DNA of 64,000 bases from Falciphora oryzae (taxonomy: Eukaryota; Ascomycota; Sordariomycetes; Magnaporthales; Magnaporthaceae). Where the stretch lies: assembly GCA_000733355.1 (NCBI GenBank), contig JNVV01000007.1, positions 866,624 through 930,623 of the forward strand. The letters run 5' to 3'. Below are positions 43,990 through 56,936 of this stretch, in pieces (the first letter of the stretch is position 1; every line of letters starts with the position of its first letter). Under the pieces are notes generated by a model. That model was not told the DNA's origin. It saw only the letters and a list, made by a program, of their open reading frames with translations, and ran no database searches. The translations under genes and the position numbers were made by a program.

Positions 43990-46900
43990 ATTGTCCCAAC
44001 AGCGGAGCTAGCAGCTCCCAGTAAACTCCAGTTCCGTTGTTTGAAGGCTGCCCTAACGAGCCTTAGGGTCCGTGTCGAAAGGCAGTACCAGTATCATATA
44101 TATCAGGAAGCCCGTGCGCCGAAAGGCTATCGTCGTACCGTACAAGCCAGGAACTGAAGGACCCTTGTTTGTGTGCTGGTTGCTGGTTGGTTTCCCCGAG
44201 GCGTGGGTAACAAAGTAACGTGTGTTATACGAACAGGCGACGGGGTATTAGTGTTGTATTAGGAAGATATTAGCCGCGGATGGAGGAGCAAGGCGGCTCG
44301 TTTTCAAGGAGAGGACGGCTCGGGTCGAGTCCAAAAGCAGCCGGAGGCTAGAAGGAAGGTGGGTGGCGGTAGGCCTGTTATCTGTGTCTATGTCCGTAGT
44401 GGAAGAGAGCGTGGGGTGGGAACGCGCAGGCGATCAAAAGATGCAGGCCAGCGTGGTCTCGGGTGGGTTAACAAAAAGGACTGTAACGGAACCAGAGGAA
44501 CCAAACAAAAAAAAAAAAAAAAAAAAGGAGCGACGGGTGAGGTCGGCAAAAACGGCCGTGAACCTCGGCTTGGCTGGGTGACTAGCTCACGTAAAGGTGC
44601 AGCAGGGCCAACGAAGCAGAAGGAGGGAGGGCAGAGCGGGAGGAAGAGGGCGCGAACGAGATACATGTATACCCCGACTCCGGAGCACGTCAGGACACAC
44701 GCCCTCCCCAGGCATCCCATCCAGTCCACCACCCATGTCCCCCAGCCCAGAGGTGGTTCCTGGGCTAGGATCGAAGGGAGCCTTCCCGTGCCGAGCAGCA
44801 GGAGGCAGTGTGGTCCACAGGGCCACGGCCCTCCCTGGTGGTCCAGCGGGGCAGGGATGAAGGTTTCCCATCCATCCTATCTCCTATCCCATTCACCCCT
44901 CGCCAGTCAGTCCGAGGCCCCGGCTCCCAGGTGCCACTCGATCCATTCTGCTTACCCTTTTCTTCTGGTTCTGATGGGGCAGGGCAGGCGGATGGGACGG
45001 ACGGCCTTGGGAGCGCAGCCAACACCGGACGACGGCCAGATGCCCCGCAGGACACTGGGCAGTACTTCTGCCTCGTCTGCTTCGCGCTCAAATCACCCCT
45101 TCACGTCCGCGTCTCCTGCGCGCAAACGGTCCCAACAGGCCGACTGGACGCTCTTGGTGGAGGCGCAGGAGATTGCGATGGCAGGGTCGAGAAGGCGTCT
45201 GGGCGGACTTGATGGAGGAGGGGCAAGGAACTGGTGACACTCGGGTGAGTTTGCAGGCTTGCAAGGCCCCCCTGGTCCCCTGGTCGTCGAGACCAAGCAT
45301 CGTCTTTTTTTTCTTTTCTTTTTTTTTTCAGTTCCTGAAAAGGTGGAGTCGTGCTAGGCAGGGGTGGCCCCTCGGCTTGGTCCCGACGCCCCTGATAGGC
45401 CCCGGCAGGGTTGCACGACATGGCCAATCTCTCCCTCCAGCGACAGCGGGAAATTCTATTCTGCCGGGGACGTGCAGGCGGCTTTCGCCAGCCAGACGGT
45501 CGGTTCACGCTCCTGTCTGGTCCAGCCCACACACAGGCCGCTCCCCCCACTGATCAGTCGCTTGGGTACCTCGCGCGGATATTTGCGACAGCGATGAGAG
45601 AGAAGAATATTGAGAATAGGCGAGAGTGCGAACACCCACTAGCGGGATGCCTCGACCAGCCGAGGGCCAAGTTAGAAAGAATCAAACAGTCCACGAGAGC
45701 ACAGAGCCTGCGCGCATAGGCACGATCGGGCCAAGTCATCTTGGTACCGAGATGGGAGGTCGCGGGGGTCGTTGGTTAGCGGCCGGGCGCGCGCCCAAGG
45801 ATTCGCGACGTCAAAGCCCGACTGGCTAGCGACGCGCGTAGAGGGATGCAGGCCCAAATCACCGTTGCGGACAGGCCGTCATTGATTTCCCAGCGCGATG
45901 CTACTGCACCCCCAGACGCTATCAGCAACCCAACTACAGCAATCTCATTTCTTCGACTGCCTACCCCTCTTACATGTGCCACTCCTCGCGGGCCTGCCTC
46001 TTCTCTGCCGCCGGAGAAATAAAGCTGCAAGCCTTCTGCAGGCTGAAATGAATGCCGCGTGGGATGGATGGGTGGGTGGGTAGATGGGACGGATAAGGAC
46101 TTGCTCGGCATCGACAAGAACCAACGCGCGCACCTGGTCGCCAAGTCAATCTCGAGCAGCCGCCTCTTTTTCTTGCTGCCGCCATCCACGGAGCGACGCA
46201 CTGCCGGCACGCTGACTGACATCACAAATCGCCGCGACTTTCCGTCTGCCCCCAGCCGTCCGTCGTCTTGTCGATCGCGCGCCCTGCTTCTTTTCTGTCC
46301 CGTTTGTTCCACCAGCTTACTAAGTCTAGTATGCCACCGAAGTCAGTTGCAGGAAAGCACAGCATTCGCCGCCGTCCATGAGATCAGCTGGCCCATCGTC
46401 ATGGCCAACACGAGAAGCTGTGCTACGCCCGAACGTTCGGCCGAAGCAAACGGCAAGAGATAGTACTGCTGGCTCCCTTGTCCGTTTATGTGTCTATACT
46501 TGGTAGGTAAACCGGCGCAAGCGAGTTTCAGGGCCTCGCGCCGATGAGAAAATTCTGGCAACTCTGACCGGCTCGCCTTGCTTCCTGGCTGCACTGACTA
46601 CTCTGCTCGGCGCTCGGCCAACGACATCATCCCCCTCGGCCAGTCAAGATCCATGCCGTGGCAGGCGACAAGCTGTGGTGAACCGCTCGCTTTACGGTCA
46701 CCGGTGTGCTTTCTCGTCGGTCAGCAGCGGCGCGCGCTCATTTCTCGCTGATATTACAGATCGACTGGCCGAGGTGCCATCAAATTCTCACCCGCATCAC
46801 GAGATCCAGGCCTCCCGTCCAGAAGAGGCATGGCCAGCGAATCGTGGCTTCTGTCCCCTCGAAATCGTGACCTGTCTTTTTCATCATTCTTTTTTTTTGC

Positions 46901-48733
46901 TTTTTTCTTTCTTTCCCCTGCCGTCTCTATCTAGGGGCTCAGCGCCCTCACTCCACACTCCTGTTTTTACCGGGGGTTCCGTTAAAATTAAACTCCACTC
47001 CCACGCGATTGGCGACCAACGTGCCTGGCCCTAGCTGTAACATCTTGGCGGGCCCGGCTCGGCTCAGCCAAAAAAAAAAAAAAAAAAAAAGGCGCGCCAG
47101 GCAGCTGAAAGAGCCAGGCTGAGAAAGTTGTCCCAATTGGGCCGTCGATCCCTTATGCATTGATTCCCCTGGCAATAGTGGGCAAGCCCTCAAACATCGC
47201 AAGCAAGGAGGGAGGAGAACAGCCTCACAGCCTGCGCAATTATTCGGCGACGCATAAACTGTGGCGTTTGAAACAAGGACGGGCCTTCGTGTTCTTGTCT
47301 GTCCTGTCCAAGGTTGGCGACGAACAAGACGAACGACAAACAGGCCACGGCTGAGCGGAGAAAGCAAAAGACGCAGACATGGCAATCCCCCTTTTTCGCG
47401 CCCGTCAGGGTTTCCCCATTTTGTCGTCATCACCACATTGAGTTTACGACAAACAAAATAACCCGAACAAGAAACATACGCGAAAGACGAGGTGGGCGGC
47501 CTCGTCCTGTACGAGCCTCCCAGTGTGGAACAGGAGCCGGCCGAGACGACGCCCCCCGCCTCCTCAACCCAAAGCAAGTCGGCTGGTAGGGGTCCTCGAT
47601 GAGCAGGAGACATTTTCAGCTGCAGTGCCACACTTCTTTCTTTCCCCTTTAGAGTGAACGCATGGCGAATTCATGCCCGTCCGAACAGAAAAAGAAAAAC
47701 ATGTCGGTCATCGACTGGCTGCGGTGCATCATTCGCCTTCCAGCCAACCATACCGCCCAACCCGCCATGGACCGTGTCACACTTGTAATCAGGTTCTTCC
47801 AGGATCCCGAGTCGAGTCGCGGGTGCCGTCAAAGGCGTTGAACCGTGGAACGCGAGCCGCACGGCGCTACCGTTCGCTACTCGATGGCTTCGATCAGCCA
47901 AAAACGGAGAAACCCCAAGAATTGAAGAGCCACTAGAATCTCGGCATCAACTGTTTCCCCGCTGGCCCTAGGAAAGGGCGAGGGGAAATCGGGGGGACCT
48001 GGAAGAAGGAAAAAAGCAAAGAAAGCTAGCGATCTATCCAATAAAACCTACAAATGGGACAGAAAAAGCAATGAGTGGCAGGTCTTCCTTGTTCTCCCAA
48101 ACGACTGGTTTCCTGGTGGCCAGCCCTCCTGGCCATTTACACGTAGAGCATGGCTAGCGTGTTCAGCTGATAGACATGGTCAATGCCATCAGTGGGCGGC
48201 TTGATCCGTCTCATTTCTTCGATCTTGGACAACGAACACCGAGTAAACAGAAAAACTATGAATCTTTTTGCAACTTGGACCAAGAGCAAGCAAAAGTAAA
48301 GCAATGATAGAAACCATGTCATCTGCCATCTTTCCCTCGGGAACCAATCTCAGCCCCAGAGCGTCCCACATGGACATCCCCGGCACCGAGTCCTCGACCT
48401 GCTCGAGGTGACTTTGAGATCTTTGGGTGCCGGTTTGACGTCTGACCCATTCCGTGGGACGTCCTCCTCTGCGCAGCGTCGCCCTCTGCGCAATAATTAG
48501 TGATACTGTGAAACCCCCATTATAGCCATACCCGTGTCTCTATTTTCCAGTGACATGCTCAACGCACACAGCATCTGGGTTTTCTCTCGCTGTTTTCTTT
48601 GTTCCTTCAACTCATATCTCGTGGTATTTCATACAAGGCCGTTAGACGTGGATAGTCAAAATAGCAATAACTTCAAATAACACAAAACAAAACAATACCA
48701 TACTAAAGAACACAAGCGGCCAGACTCTCCCGG
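43990..48733. other. 4.7-kb gene-poor region with poly-A/T tracts
   Basis: The longest interval without a supported gene. Homopolymer tracts lie at about 44507-44526 (A), 45320-45329 (T), 46890 (T) and 47070-47090 (A). Candidate frames are low-complexity and lack conserved motifs. A protein-like ending at 48137-48220 (minus) could be a last exon but is not supported by a convincing upstream exon. It may hold a long 5' leader and promoter for the DUF4203 gene. Confidence 0.4.
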
Positions 48734-50413
48734 TCACCTTCTTGACAGCCTAGCCGGGAAGCGGTCCCCGCCCGTGCTCGACGACCGCGAAGATCTGCCA
48801 CTTCTATAGCCCTTGGACATCTTTTCGGGCTGCCTCTGATCGCGGCCGAGAGCCGTCGCCAGGAGGCTCACGGGCAGGCATGCGAGCAGCCAGACACCGC
48901 GGAACGGCAGCATCAGCGCGACAAGGACCTGGTCGGCGGCCGATGCCAGGAGAGATCGGCGGGGCCTGCTGTTCTTGGCCGCGTGTGCCGCGAGCGCGAG
49001 CGCGTCGTCAAGCCGGCCGTCGAGCATTTGCAGACGGCCGTCGAGCTGGACAGCTAGGATGGTTTGTTTCTTCTCGTAGCGGCGCACCGCGCGGTTGAGC
49101 GCGTCCACCTCGGGTTGCATCTGCGCCCGAGCCTCGCGCAAGATGGCATCGCGCCGCTGCGACCTCGCCTCTAGGCCTGCTGGCCCGCTGTGCACCGCCT
49201 GCGCCTGCGCCTCGGTCGTCGCCCGCGACTCGAGCTCTTCCACCCGCGCCGCCAGTACGGCCAACTGTGTGGCTGTGACCACGGGCTCGCCACCACCGCG
49301 GACTCCACCGTCGACGCCGCCAGCTCCCCGCGGGGCGTTGCTAGCGTACGGGTTCGTCAACACAATGCGCTGCAAGTGGATGGTGCGGGCCTCGACAAGA
49401 CGCATGAGGTGGCGGACGGGCCGGATCTCGGCGGCGAGTAGGAAGACGGTCAAGTTGTAGTTTGACACGAGTCCTTCGGACGGGCGGCTGAGTTGCGTGC
49501 GGATGCCGTGCAGGATGCCGGCGCCCAGCACGGGACAGAGGAAGCATGACAACAGGGCCGTGATCTCGTGCAAGTAGAGCTCCCGCAGCGCCGCATGGCG
49601 CAGGCCTTGCGATTTCGTTGCCGACCGAGTTGCGCCCCTTTTTAGGGGCTCCTCGCCATCACCCGTAGAGGAGGCATCATCATCATCACCCCCTGAACCA
49701 TCCTCGTCGCTGGGATTGTCGTAGTCATGCTCGTCCGCGGCCTCCTCGGCGACTATCTCCTTGGCCACTCGTATCCGTTGCGCAGAATGATACCAGTTCC
49801 TTCAATTCCTTGTCAGTACTGACAAGGCTGCCGTCCCCCAGGAGTGACAGGGTGGGCTTGGAGGTTCATACCAGGGTTGTGTGATAGATGTATGCAAAAA
49901 CACGGCGGCCAAGCCGAGCAGGAGAAAATCGGTCACGAAGGCGCTGCCGTCCTCGAACAACAGACCGCCAAGGGCGGGAAGCAGAGCAAAGAGGAGAGGG
50001 ACGGATTGCAAGTCAGTCACAGTAGACCCGTCGGGCTGGCCAAGCACACCACCAGGCTTGCGGGCGGGACTGCCGAGGGCGTCGAAGCTGCAGTCGGACG
50101 AGATGGCCGAGTCGCAGCGACGGGCGCCGCTGCCGGGGTCGGCGGGGCCGTGCTGCTCGACGGGGGAGAATGTCGCGCGGCGGCGAAGCGAGGGCTCGGC
50201 GACGGTGGCCGCACGCCTCAGGCCGTGGCCAGGGGGCGGTGAGGCTAGGGGATGTGGTTGTGGTGGAGCAGCAGAAGCGGACGTGGCCGAGGGGGCATGA
50301 TGATGGGTGGGCCGCCTTCCGCCATTCGCGGCCTTGTCGTGGAGTGTGACATCCCTGCCGCTGGAGCCCGTCGAGTTGGCCGGCGTGCTCGCGGGATTGC
50401 TGCCGTCTGCCAT
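48734..50413 (-). CDS. Multi-pass membrane protein of unknown function
   Basis: Two exons, 50413-49872 and 49799-48734, give 535 residues; the 72-nt intron has a GTATGA donor and joins 'TSITQP' and 'WNWYHSAQRIRVAKE'. The first 130 residues are disordered and rich in Pro, Ser and Arg. Two hydrophobic helices follow ('VPLLFALLPALGGLLF', 'FVTDFLLLGLAAVFLHTSI'). After an acidic loop with a DDDDAS run there is another membrane hairpin ('HEITALLSCFLCPVLGAGILHGI', 'NLTVFLLAAEIRPVRHLMRLV'). A coiled-coil-like segment (about 340-440) and a final hydrophobic stretch ('VLVALMLPFRGVWLLACLP') precede a Ser/Arg-rich tail. I chose the ATG at 50413 as the first in-frame ATG. I do not recognise the family. 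Confidence 0.75.
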
Positions 50414-53148
50414 GTCAGCCGCTGTTCGGTTTGGTCGTGTCAATAGGCGGGCGGCTCTGCGGCGACATGGGACGCGCTGGGTTTTGTCCTCTGGCCGCTA
50501 TGCGATGATTGTTGATTGTCGCGGGGAGGAGGCGAAATGGGCGAGCGCGCCTGGCGCCGCGAATCTGGGCGACCCCAAAAGCACACGAGTGTTTGACGTC
50601 GTTCCTGCTGCGAGCACCGTCGCGCTGGTGGGGCGGGCAGCAGTGCTGACGCCACCAACCTTGGGTAGCGTGCCGACACCTACCACAGGCAGGCACGCAC
50701 GGCAGGAGCAGAGGGGCTCGCCTTCGGCACCCAACTTTGTTCTCGCCAACCAGCTAGAAAAGACCGTGTCTGAGATGCACATGCTCCGCACGTCGTCTGC
50801 ATGCCGGACGATTTGGACCTCTCTCTTCACCCGTGCGGTGGATCGGTGATCGGCTAGGAAACCTGGCCCGTCTTGGTTGCACGATTGTGGGCGTTCCTGC
50901 CTGCTCTATCCCCCGTATGTGCATCTTGCCGTCCAAGCCCTCTCTCTCCTCTGGAGGGTTACATCGCCGCGGTCGCTCCCTTCGGGCATCAACGCGTCTG
51001 GTTGGCGGAACCTTGATAGGCGGCAGGGGTGTCATGCAGCAGCCGTCACACTGCAGGATGGGCGATCGAGGGGCTGCAAAATGGACTATTCAATGCTCTT
51101 CTGGCAGCATTCAACGTATAATGCAGGTATGTCCATTCGTTGCTGTGGATCTCTTGGACGGGAATATACGGTCAGGAAAACGCGAAACATCATTCCTCGG
51201 CGATGATTGCAACCCACGAAGGAGAGTCTTGGTCCCATCCAGCGCTTTTCTCCCACCTATGACCGGGCGAGCTGCTTAGACTACCAAGACAAAACCGCTT
51301 TTTTGAGACCGGATGTTATGCCTGCAGTCCAATCAACGAGCGTGGCCGCCGCCGTTTTCAAAAGGGAACAAGGAAATCAGAGGTAAGGCCAGGTGACAAA
51401 ACATGGCTGTTTTCGCTATGGGAGCCCCGGCGTTGAGATCTCGCCGAGGACCCGACAACAACAGTTCATGCTCAATAATAACCTCAGCCTAAGGCCACGA
51501 CAGACCGCGATCTTTTTTTTTTTTTTTTTCTTCTGGAATATTTCCAGTCGGTCTGTGCGAGTGTGTGTGATTATGGGATTGGCCAACAGAGGATCAGATG
51601 GAGTCTGTCATTTTCGAAGATATCGGCTTGCTCTCCGCCATGTGATGCGGTCAGGCACCAGTCATTTCCGCGCCTGGGGAAGACCAGGCAGCGTTGCTTG
51701 TTGATCGCTTCTCTTTCCTTGTCATGTCAGACTTTTTTCCTTCTCGTGGCAGGGTGGCAGGGAACGCGACTCGCAAGCATGGGAATCTGGCAATGGTCTA
51801 CGGTATTTGACATGTAAATTTAGATATGTGACACCAACAAACCCGGGTCCGCATAAAAAGGCAATTCAGTTGCATTTACAGCATTTACGGTATTAGCGGT
51901 CTTCGCCTCGGCCCCGGTGTGCCATGTGCTTTTTTGGGGCCGCCCCGGGAAGAGATATGCAGGGGCGGCCAGCAAACACAGCCCCTGGACTGTGATGTCA
52001 GCGCGGGAAGGCTAGCACACCGGCAGCCATGTCTTTCATCTTCCCAACCTCGACAGGCACATTGGCAGTTCAGGTTTGTGCATGACGGACGGACTGTTGG
52101 CGCGAGAAGACAGGCCTGGGCATGGGAGCCTAACCCCTTTGGATTCTCCTCACAGCACGGCGCAGGACGGCTACGCCGCCCAGAGGGAGCAATTTAAAGC
52201 ATTCCGTGCGGGCACAACCGCTTCACCGTCTTCCCTGGGAGGCCCTCGAAAGCACACGAGGGATGTCAACGAGCTGGCGGCGAGGAGATACTGCTGCATC
52301 TCCTAGGAACCTGCATGCGTGCCTTGCGAATGTACATAATTAGGACTGACTCCCCCTCCTCTCCGCCTTCTCCCTCGCCACGCTTCCCGTCCTCCCGAAA
52401 AGGGGTAAAAAAAAAAGGAAGACCAAAAACCAAAAACCCTGCTTTGCTCTCCCGAGACTCCCATCCACGGCGCCCAAATAAAAATATGCAGTTCCGATAA
52501 CGCTAATCGGAACCCCCAGTACCCGAACTTGGGCATCCTGTAGGTTTCCTTTCCTGTTTCCTATATCCTTTCCTGCTCCTGTATCCTTTCCTATTTCCTT
52601 TCCGGTTTCCTGTTTCTTATATCCTCAAGAACCATAAGTTTTTGGGTGTTCTAACAAAGGTTGTGCAGTTTATACGGACCGCAGGTCCCAGCGCCAGCCA
52701 GGTCTCGGGGCACGCACGGCCTTGGGGCAAGGACCTCGCGCTCGCTCTCCAATCACCCTTGGCCAGCCTGGTCGAAACGGCTGGAAGCAGGCACAACGTC
52801 CCTGTGCCGAGTCGAGCTGAGAAAACCAGGGTTTTCGGACTGCCAGCCCTGTTCGTGGGCTGGCTTGGTTTCCCGGTCCAGCTGGCTCGTGTCTTGGGCA
52901 GCTCATCTCGCAGCCCGTTTTGTTTTGTTTTGTTTTCTACTTCTCTTCTCCCTCTCGTTCGCTGTCCTCGCTCACTCGGCGCATGGAGGCGGCCGCCTGG
53001 ATAAAACACCGCCATCGAGTCTCCACTTGCACGTCGCGCGCGCGACTCTTGACGCCCCAGATCCAGGCACGAGCAGCCCAGGCCGGCAGTGCCCGGCTCA
53101 GAGCCGTGCTACAATGCTGGCAGTGGCCCAAAGGGGACTCGTCGCTAA
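50414..53148. other. Intergenic region and pyrimidine-rich repeat
   Basis: 2.7 kb between the start of the minus-strand membrane protein and the ERF4-type gene. It includes a T17 tract (about 51513-51529) and the TTTCC-type repeat at 52545-52622. The last few hundred bases probably form the ERF4 promoter, leader or first exon. No other gene is supported. Confidence 0.45.
52545..52622. repeat. Degenerate TTTCC/TATCC pyrimidine minisatellite
   Basis: About fourteen imperfect units of the form TTTCCT or TATCCT occur in a row, almost all pyrimidine on the plus strand. It is intergenic, with no coding role. Confidence 0.75.
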
Positions 53149-53319
53149 GCCAAATTGGGCCTGCCCTGCCTTTTCCCTAGCCGATCCGGCCATCAGAGCG
53201 GTGGTGCAGGTGGATGCTGCAACCGCAACCCAGCAACAAGTCGAACCAACCGAACCACCGCGTCGCTCGCCCCTTCCATTGAGCGCCTGCAATTCCTCGG
53301 ACCTGCAATTTCAGTGCCA

Positions 53320-53380
53320 GTCGCTCCAGCACCAGTCACAGTCACAGCACCAGCACCAGTCCCAGCACCAGTCCAAAGCG
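53320..53380 (+). repeat. CAGCACCAGTC-type imperfect tandem repeat
   Basis: Imperfect repeats of CAGCACCAG and CAGTC units lie in the region that may be the first exon of the ERF4-type gene. In the frame continuous with the downstream exon they would encode an Ala-Pro-Val-rich repeat. Confidence 0.6.
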
Positions 53381-53945
53381 CGCATTTTCTGCCGCCCAGC
53401 ACCACCACACCACTGGCCCAACCGCCCCAGACAAACGGCACCAAAAGCCACGGCGTCGAGGCAGCAGCTCGCACAACGGCAACACCAGCAGCAGCTAGCC
53501 TATCCGGCCCCTTCCTCGCCTCGGCTCCTCCTCGACGACGCCATCGTGCATTGCCGCCGTCCCTGCCGCCGACTGCAGCTTCCGTCGCTTCCCGCCAGGA
53601 GGAGGAGAGCTGGGGTCGGCAGGTCGGGTCCTGCGTCCACGAGCAGAATTTCTCCCACGCGACGCACCCGCCGTCACGACGGCCACGACGAGGCGTCGCT
53701 GGCACCACTTCACCACGCAGCCAACAGGGCGCACTGGCGGGCACCGGCGCTGCCTCCAACGTTAATCCTAATATCACATCTCGTCACCGTCCCCGCCCGC
53801 AGCGGCGAGCGGCACGAGGCGCAATCCACACTGGTGCCAGCGCGGCTAGAAGCCTCCAAAGGCCATCCGAGCGTCGTCAGTGAGGCCGTCTCGGCGGCCG
53901 CCACTGAAGCTAATTCCCCCCCACGGCTCCAATCGCTCCCTCCAG

Positions 53946-55598
53946 CCCCCCTCGACCCGCACACCCACCCGCCCTAGGCCCGTCGCCGCCAGATCATCGC
54001 TTACCTGCGCGCGCGCCCACCGCAGCCGTCGCGCCCGCCCACAACCCACACCATCACAACCCACACCATCACAACCCTCCCCGTCCCTCCAATTACCCTC
54101 AATTGCCGCCTCCCCTGCAGCCGCCCTTCCGCACCCGTGCCCGCGCCGGCAGCAACTCTTCCCGCGCCCGGCCTCTTCGTCCTCTTCGCCGCCTGGCCGC
54201 TGGGAGCCTCTGGAACCCAACCAACTCGACGCCCCGATCGCCCGTCACTGCGACACGCCCGCGACGGCCGTCCACGCCACCGCCTCCACCTATCCCCCTC
54301 TCACATCCGACCCTCGACACAGCTGCCGCGACTGATCCGTCTCGCTTCGTCGACACCGGCGCCGGTGAGCATCCCTTGCTGACGCTCCCCGAGCAGCGCC
54401 AAACCCGTCACTCGACCTCGACTCGCGCCAGCCTCCAGATTGAACGAACCGGGAGTGATCGTCGTATCAGCCTCCCCCCGTCCGTTAGGCAGTCATACGA
54501 AGCCTCGCATCGTGCCTCTCCCATAACGCCCGAAGCCGGTCCCTCTGAGCCGAGGCCCAGAGACCCACGGGATCCCAGGACTGATTCTCCGTCTAGCCTC
54601 GGTGTAGACGACGCGTGGAACAGAAGCCCAGTGAGGTGGCAATTCCCTACGCTTCCGCCCGGTGACCTGGGCCACGAGAATCACGCCGCCACGGGGACGC
54701 TGGATAAAGGAAAGGGCAAAGAAGTCATGCCGCCCGACGAGGAAGACGAAGCCGCGAGGCAAGCTGCCAGGCAGTCGATGCAGCTGCCTCCCAGGGATCA
54801 TGACCTGGAGAGAGGCCCGGACATCCTTTCAGGGGCCGGGGCCATGAGTAATCAGCGACACTCGATGATGTCGATGCCGGATGGCATCGGGTCCGCCATC
54901 TCTTCGTCCGACTCTTCGATAATGGGCGATCCAGACCAGGAGGCCGGGGCAGGCGAAGAGTGGGGGCCACAACACCCCTGCTTCCCGCACCTCAACCCCC
55001 ATGTGCCCGTGGGATCGCCAGAGTACATCAACACGCGCATCATTCGCATACGGAGAGATTGGCTCCTCGAGGGTGACCTCGCCCCAACGTTCTCGAATCT
55101 GTACCCAGAGATCCTCGACCCGGCTGGTCTCACAGAGCAGGAGTTCCGGCGCGTCGTCGACAAACTCAACAGCGAGCTGGTGCCGATATTCAACCCTTAC
55201 AACTGGAGGAATATTCTGGACGGCGTCTTGGGCGTCGCCACCGGCTGGCTGTGGGAAGACTTCGGTCTCACTGGTGCAAAGATGCGTCTGAGTAGACTCG
55301 AGCGTTGGATCGAGCAATGGAACAAGGACATGGAGAAGACGATGGGGTCTGACGAGGGCAGCATCGCGCCCAAGATCATGCCCTTGCGCCAGACCGCCTA
55401 CATGACTGTAAGTCACCCACTGGCTTTATTTCCCACATGCTCTGCCTGCTTACTGACCGGTACCTGCCGTTATAGCTTGACATACAAATCGGCGACCCTG
55501 AGATCGCTCCGGCTCCGAGTACACCGGGGTCGCGGTCTGGCCTCCCGCCATTGGAAATTTCGGCCCCTGGGCTTGAGTCTGATGCTCCGGAGCCATGA
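53946..55598 (+). CDS. ERF4: Erf4/golgin-A7 family palmitoyltransferase subunit, 5' end unresolved
   Basis: Partner of the DHHC enzyme Erf2, needed to palmitoylate Ras-type proteins at the ER or Golgi. The Erf4 domain is clear: 'VPVGSPEYINTRIIRIRRDW', 'PTFSNLYPEILDPAGLTEQE', 'LNSELVPIFNPYNWRNILDG' and 'TGWLWEDFGLTGAK'. The last intron is 55408-55475 (donor GTAAGT); the final exon 55476-55598 begins 'LDIQIGDPEIAPAPSTPGS' and ends with TGA. Upstream, the frame stays open and keeps a family-like 'RRISLPPSVR', but the first in-frame ATG is only at 54727. A plausible 66-nt intron (53880-53945, donor GTGAGG, branch CTAAT) links it in frame to an open stretch at 53149-53879 that also lacks an ATG, so a further 5' exon is likely. 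Long Pro/Ser-rich N-terminus. Confidence 0.78.
54041..54077 (+). repeat. 15-bp tandem repeat ACAACCCACACCATC
   Basis: Two perfect copies (54041-54055 and 54056-54070) plus a partial third. In the Erf4 frame they encode His-Asn-Pro-His-His repeats, suggesting slippage in a disordered N-terminal region. Confidence 0.85.
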
Positions 55599-56936
55599 CG
55601 ACGCGTGTCGTACCCAGCCCGCGTTTTGGAAACGATCAAATCTGCACAACCTTTGTCCGAGACACGAATCCCGGCTACGGGGCTGTCAGCAAGCCAATAT
55701 ACCACATACATATCCACCACCTAATAGCCCATACAACCATACATACGATTCCCACCGAGATACCCCCAGAATTGCGCGCATATGATGCGCGCAATACCTT
55801 TTAACATTTGTCACATTCTTCTTGGTTACGATTGACTGTACACACTGCCATTTCGAGCCTTGTTATTCTTTCACGCGCCGCGCCGTCTTGGGTTCCTTGA
55901 TGGCAAGTTGGCCCATAACGACTACTGCGGTTATCCTGTTTTCATTGCTTTTACCAACACTGCGACCGACATGAGCAAGGCGTCCTGGGTTGGTTCGCGT
56001 GGCTCTTTGATCTGACTTGGGGCTGGCTGAGAAGGCAGTAAATACCGGTGGGCAGTTGGGCACAAAACATGTGTCCTGAAAGCGACTGGTGATAATCCAT
56101 CACCGCCTTGGCCACTCTCTTCTTGGCGGGTGTATCACTTCGATGTTGGCAGCCATCTTGCAGCTTTCGTTTCCTTTACTGTGTGACGCAGTGGGGAGAG
56201 AAGACGTCTCAACCAAAGCAGCGGTGCTGTCTTTTCTCCCCTCGCCTCTTCTTGGATAGTCCTTTTTCAGTTTCGATATAAATTCTCGCTTCCATTTTCT
56301 GTTTGTAGTGCAGCGTCCCGGCCGGTTTCTGACAGACCCTCGCGGGAGAGAAGAAATATTACATTGGAACACACGGCATTGAGACGCTTATTGTGTTCCC
56401 GCTCGTGCTTCTCCCGCCTCATGTTCCTCTTGTTCAACCATGTGCTGTTCCTTCCTATTCCTGCCTTGTGTCCGTCTTGTTACGATATGCCAGACACGGC
56501 TCGGGTCTCTGCCGCATCTGCACATGGCTTTGACTTGTCCTGTGTACTGTAAGGTCAGCCACTGATTGACTCGCATTTCACAGCATCCGACTCTGCCAAC
56601 TTTTTTTTTTTTTTTTTTTCTTTCGGGGTCTCACGTCCTCTGTGACCTTGGGGTACCGAGGCGGGCTATGCCTAAGGAAAATTCCAACCTCAAGGACAAG
56701 AACGAAAAAAAAAAAAAAAAAAAAAAAGCCATAAAATCAATCGTAGTCCCACAACATCCACCTCCGACGCCCCCCTCCACATAACAGAGTGAGTCACATT
56801 TACATACCCAGGACAAAGCACGACAGCCTGGCAAAACAAGGGTTTTTTTTTTTTTTTTCCACATCGGCAATAGTTGCTTCCGCTTATAGGCAGAACCGCT
56901 CGCCTCCAGTGTCCAACGAGCACACAAAAGCACGCA
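55599..56936. other. Intergenic region with a T/A-tract hairpin
   Basis: Contains the ERF4 3' region. T19 at 56601-56619 and A23 at 56705-56727 could pair around an 85-base insert with its own imperfect stem. A T16 tract follows at 56843-56858. No ORF is supported. Confidence 0.45.

Noticed and set aside
44359..45237. 292-codon plus-strand frame
   Set aside because: Low-complexity translation built around a poly-A tract, with no conserved segment and no supporting splice context.
48137..48430. Possible two-exon gene on the minus strand ending with a protein-like 'IEEMRRIKPPTDG' tail
   Set aside because: The donor (GTTTCT) is weak, no start codon or upstream exon could be placed, and no family is recognised.
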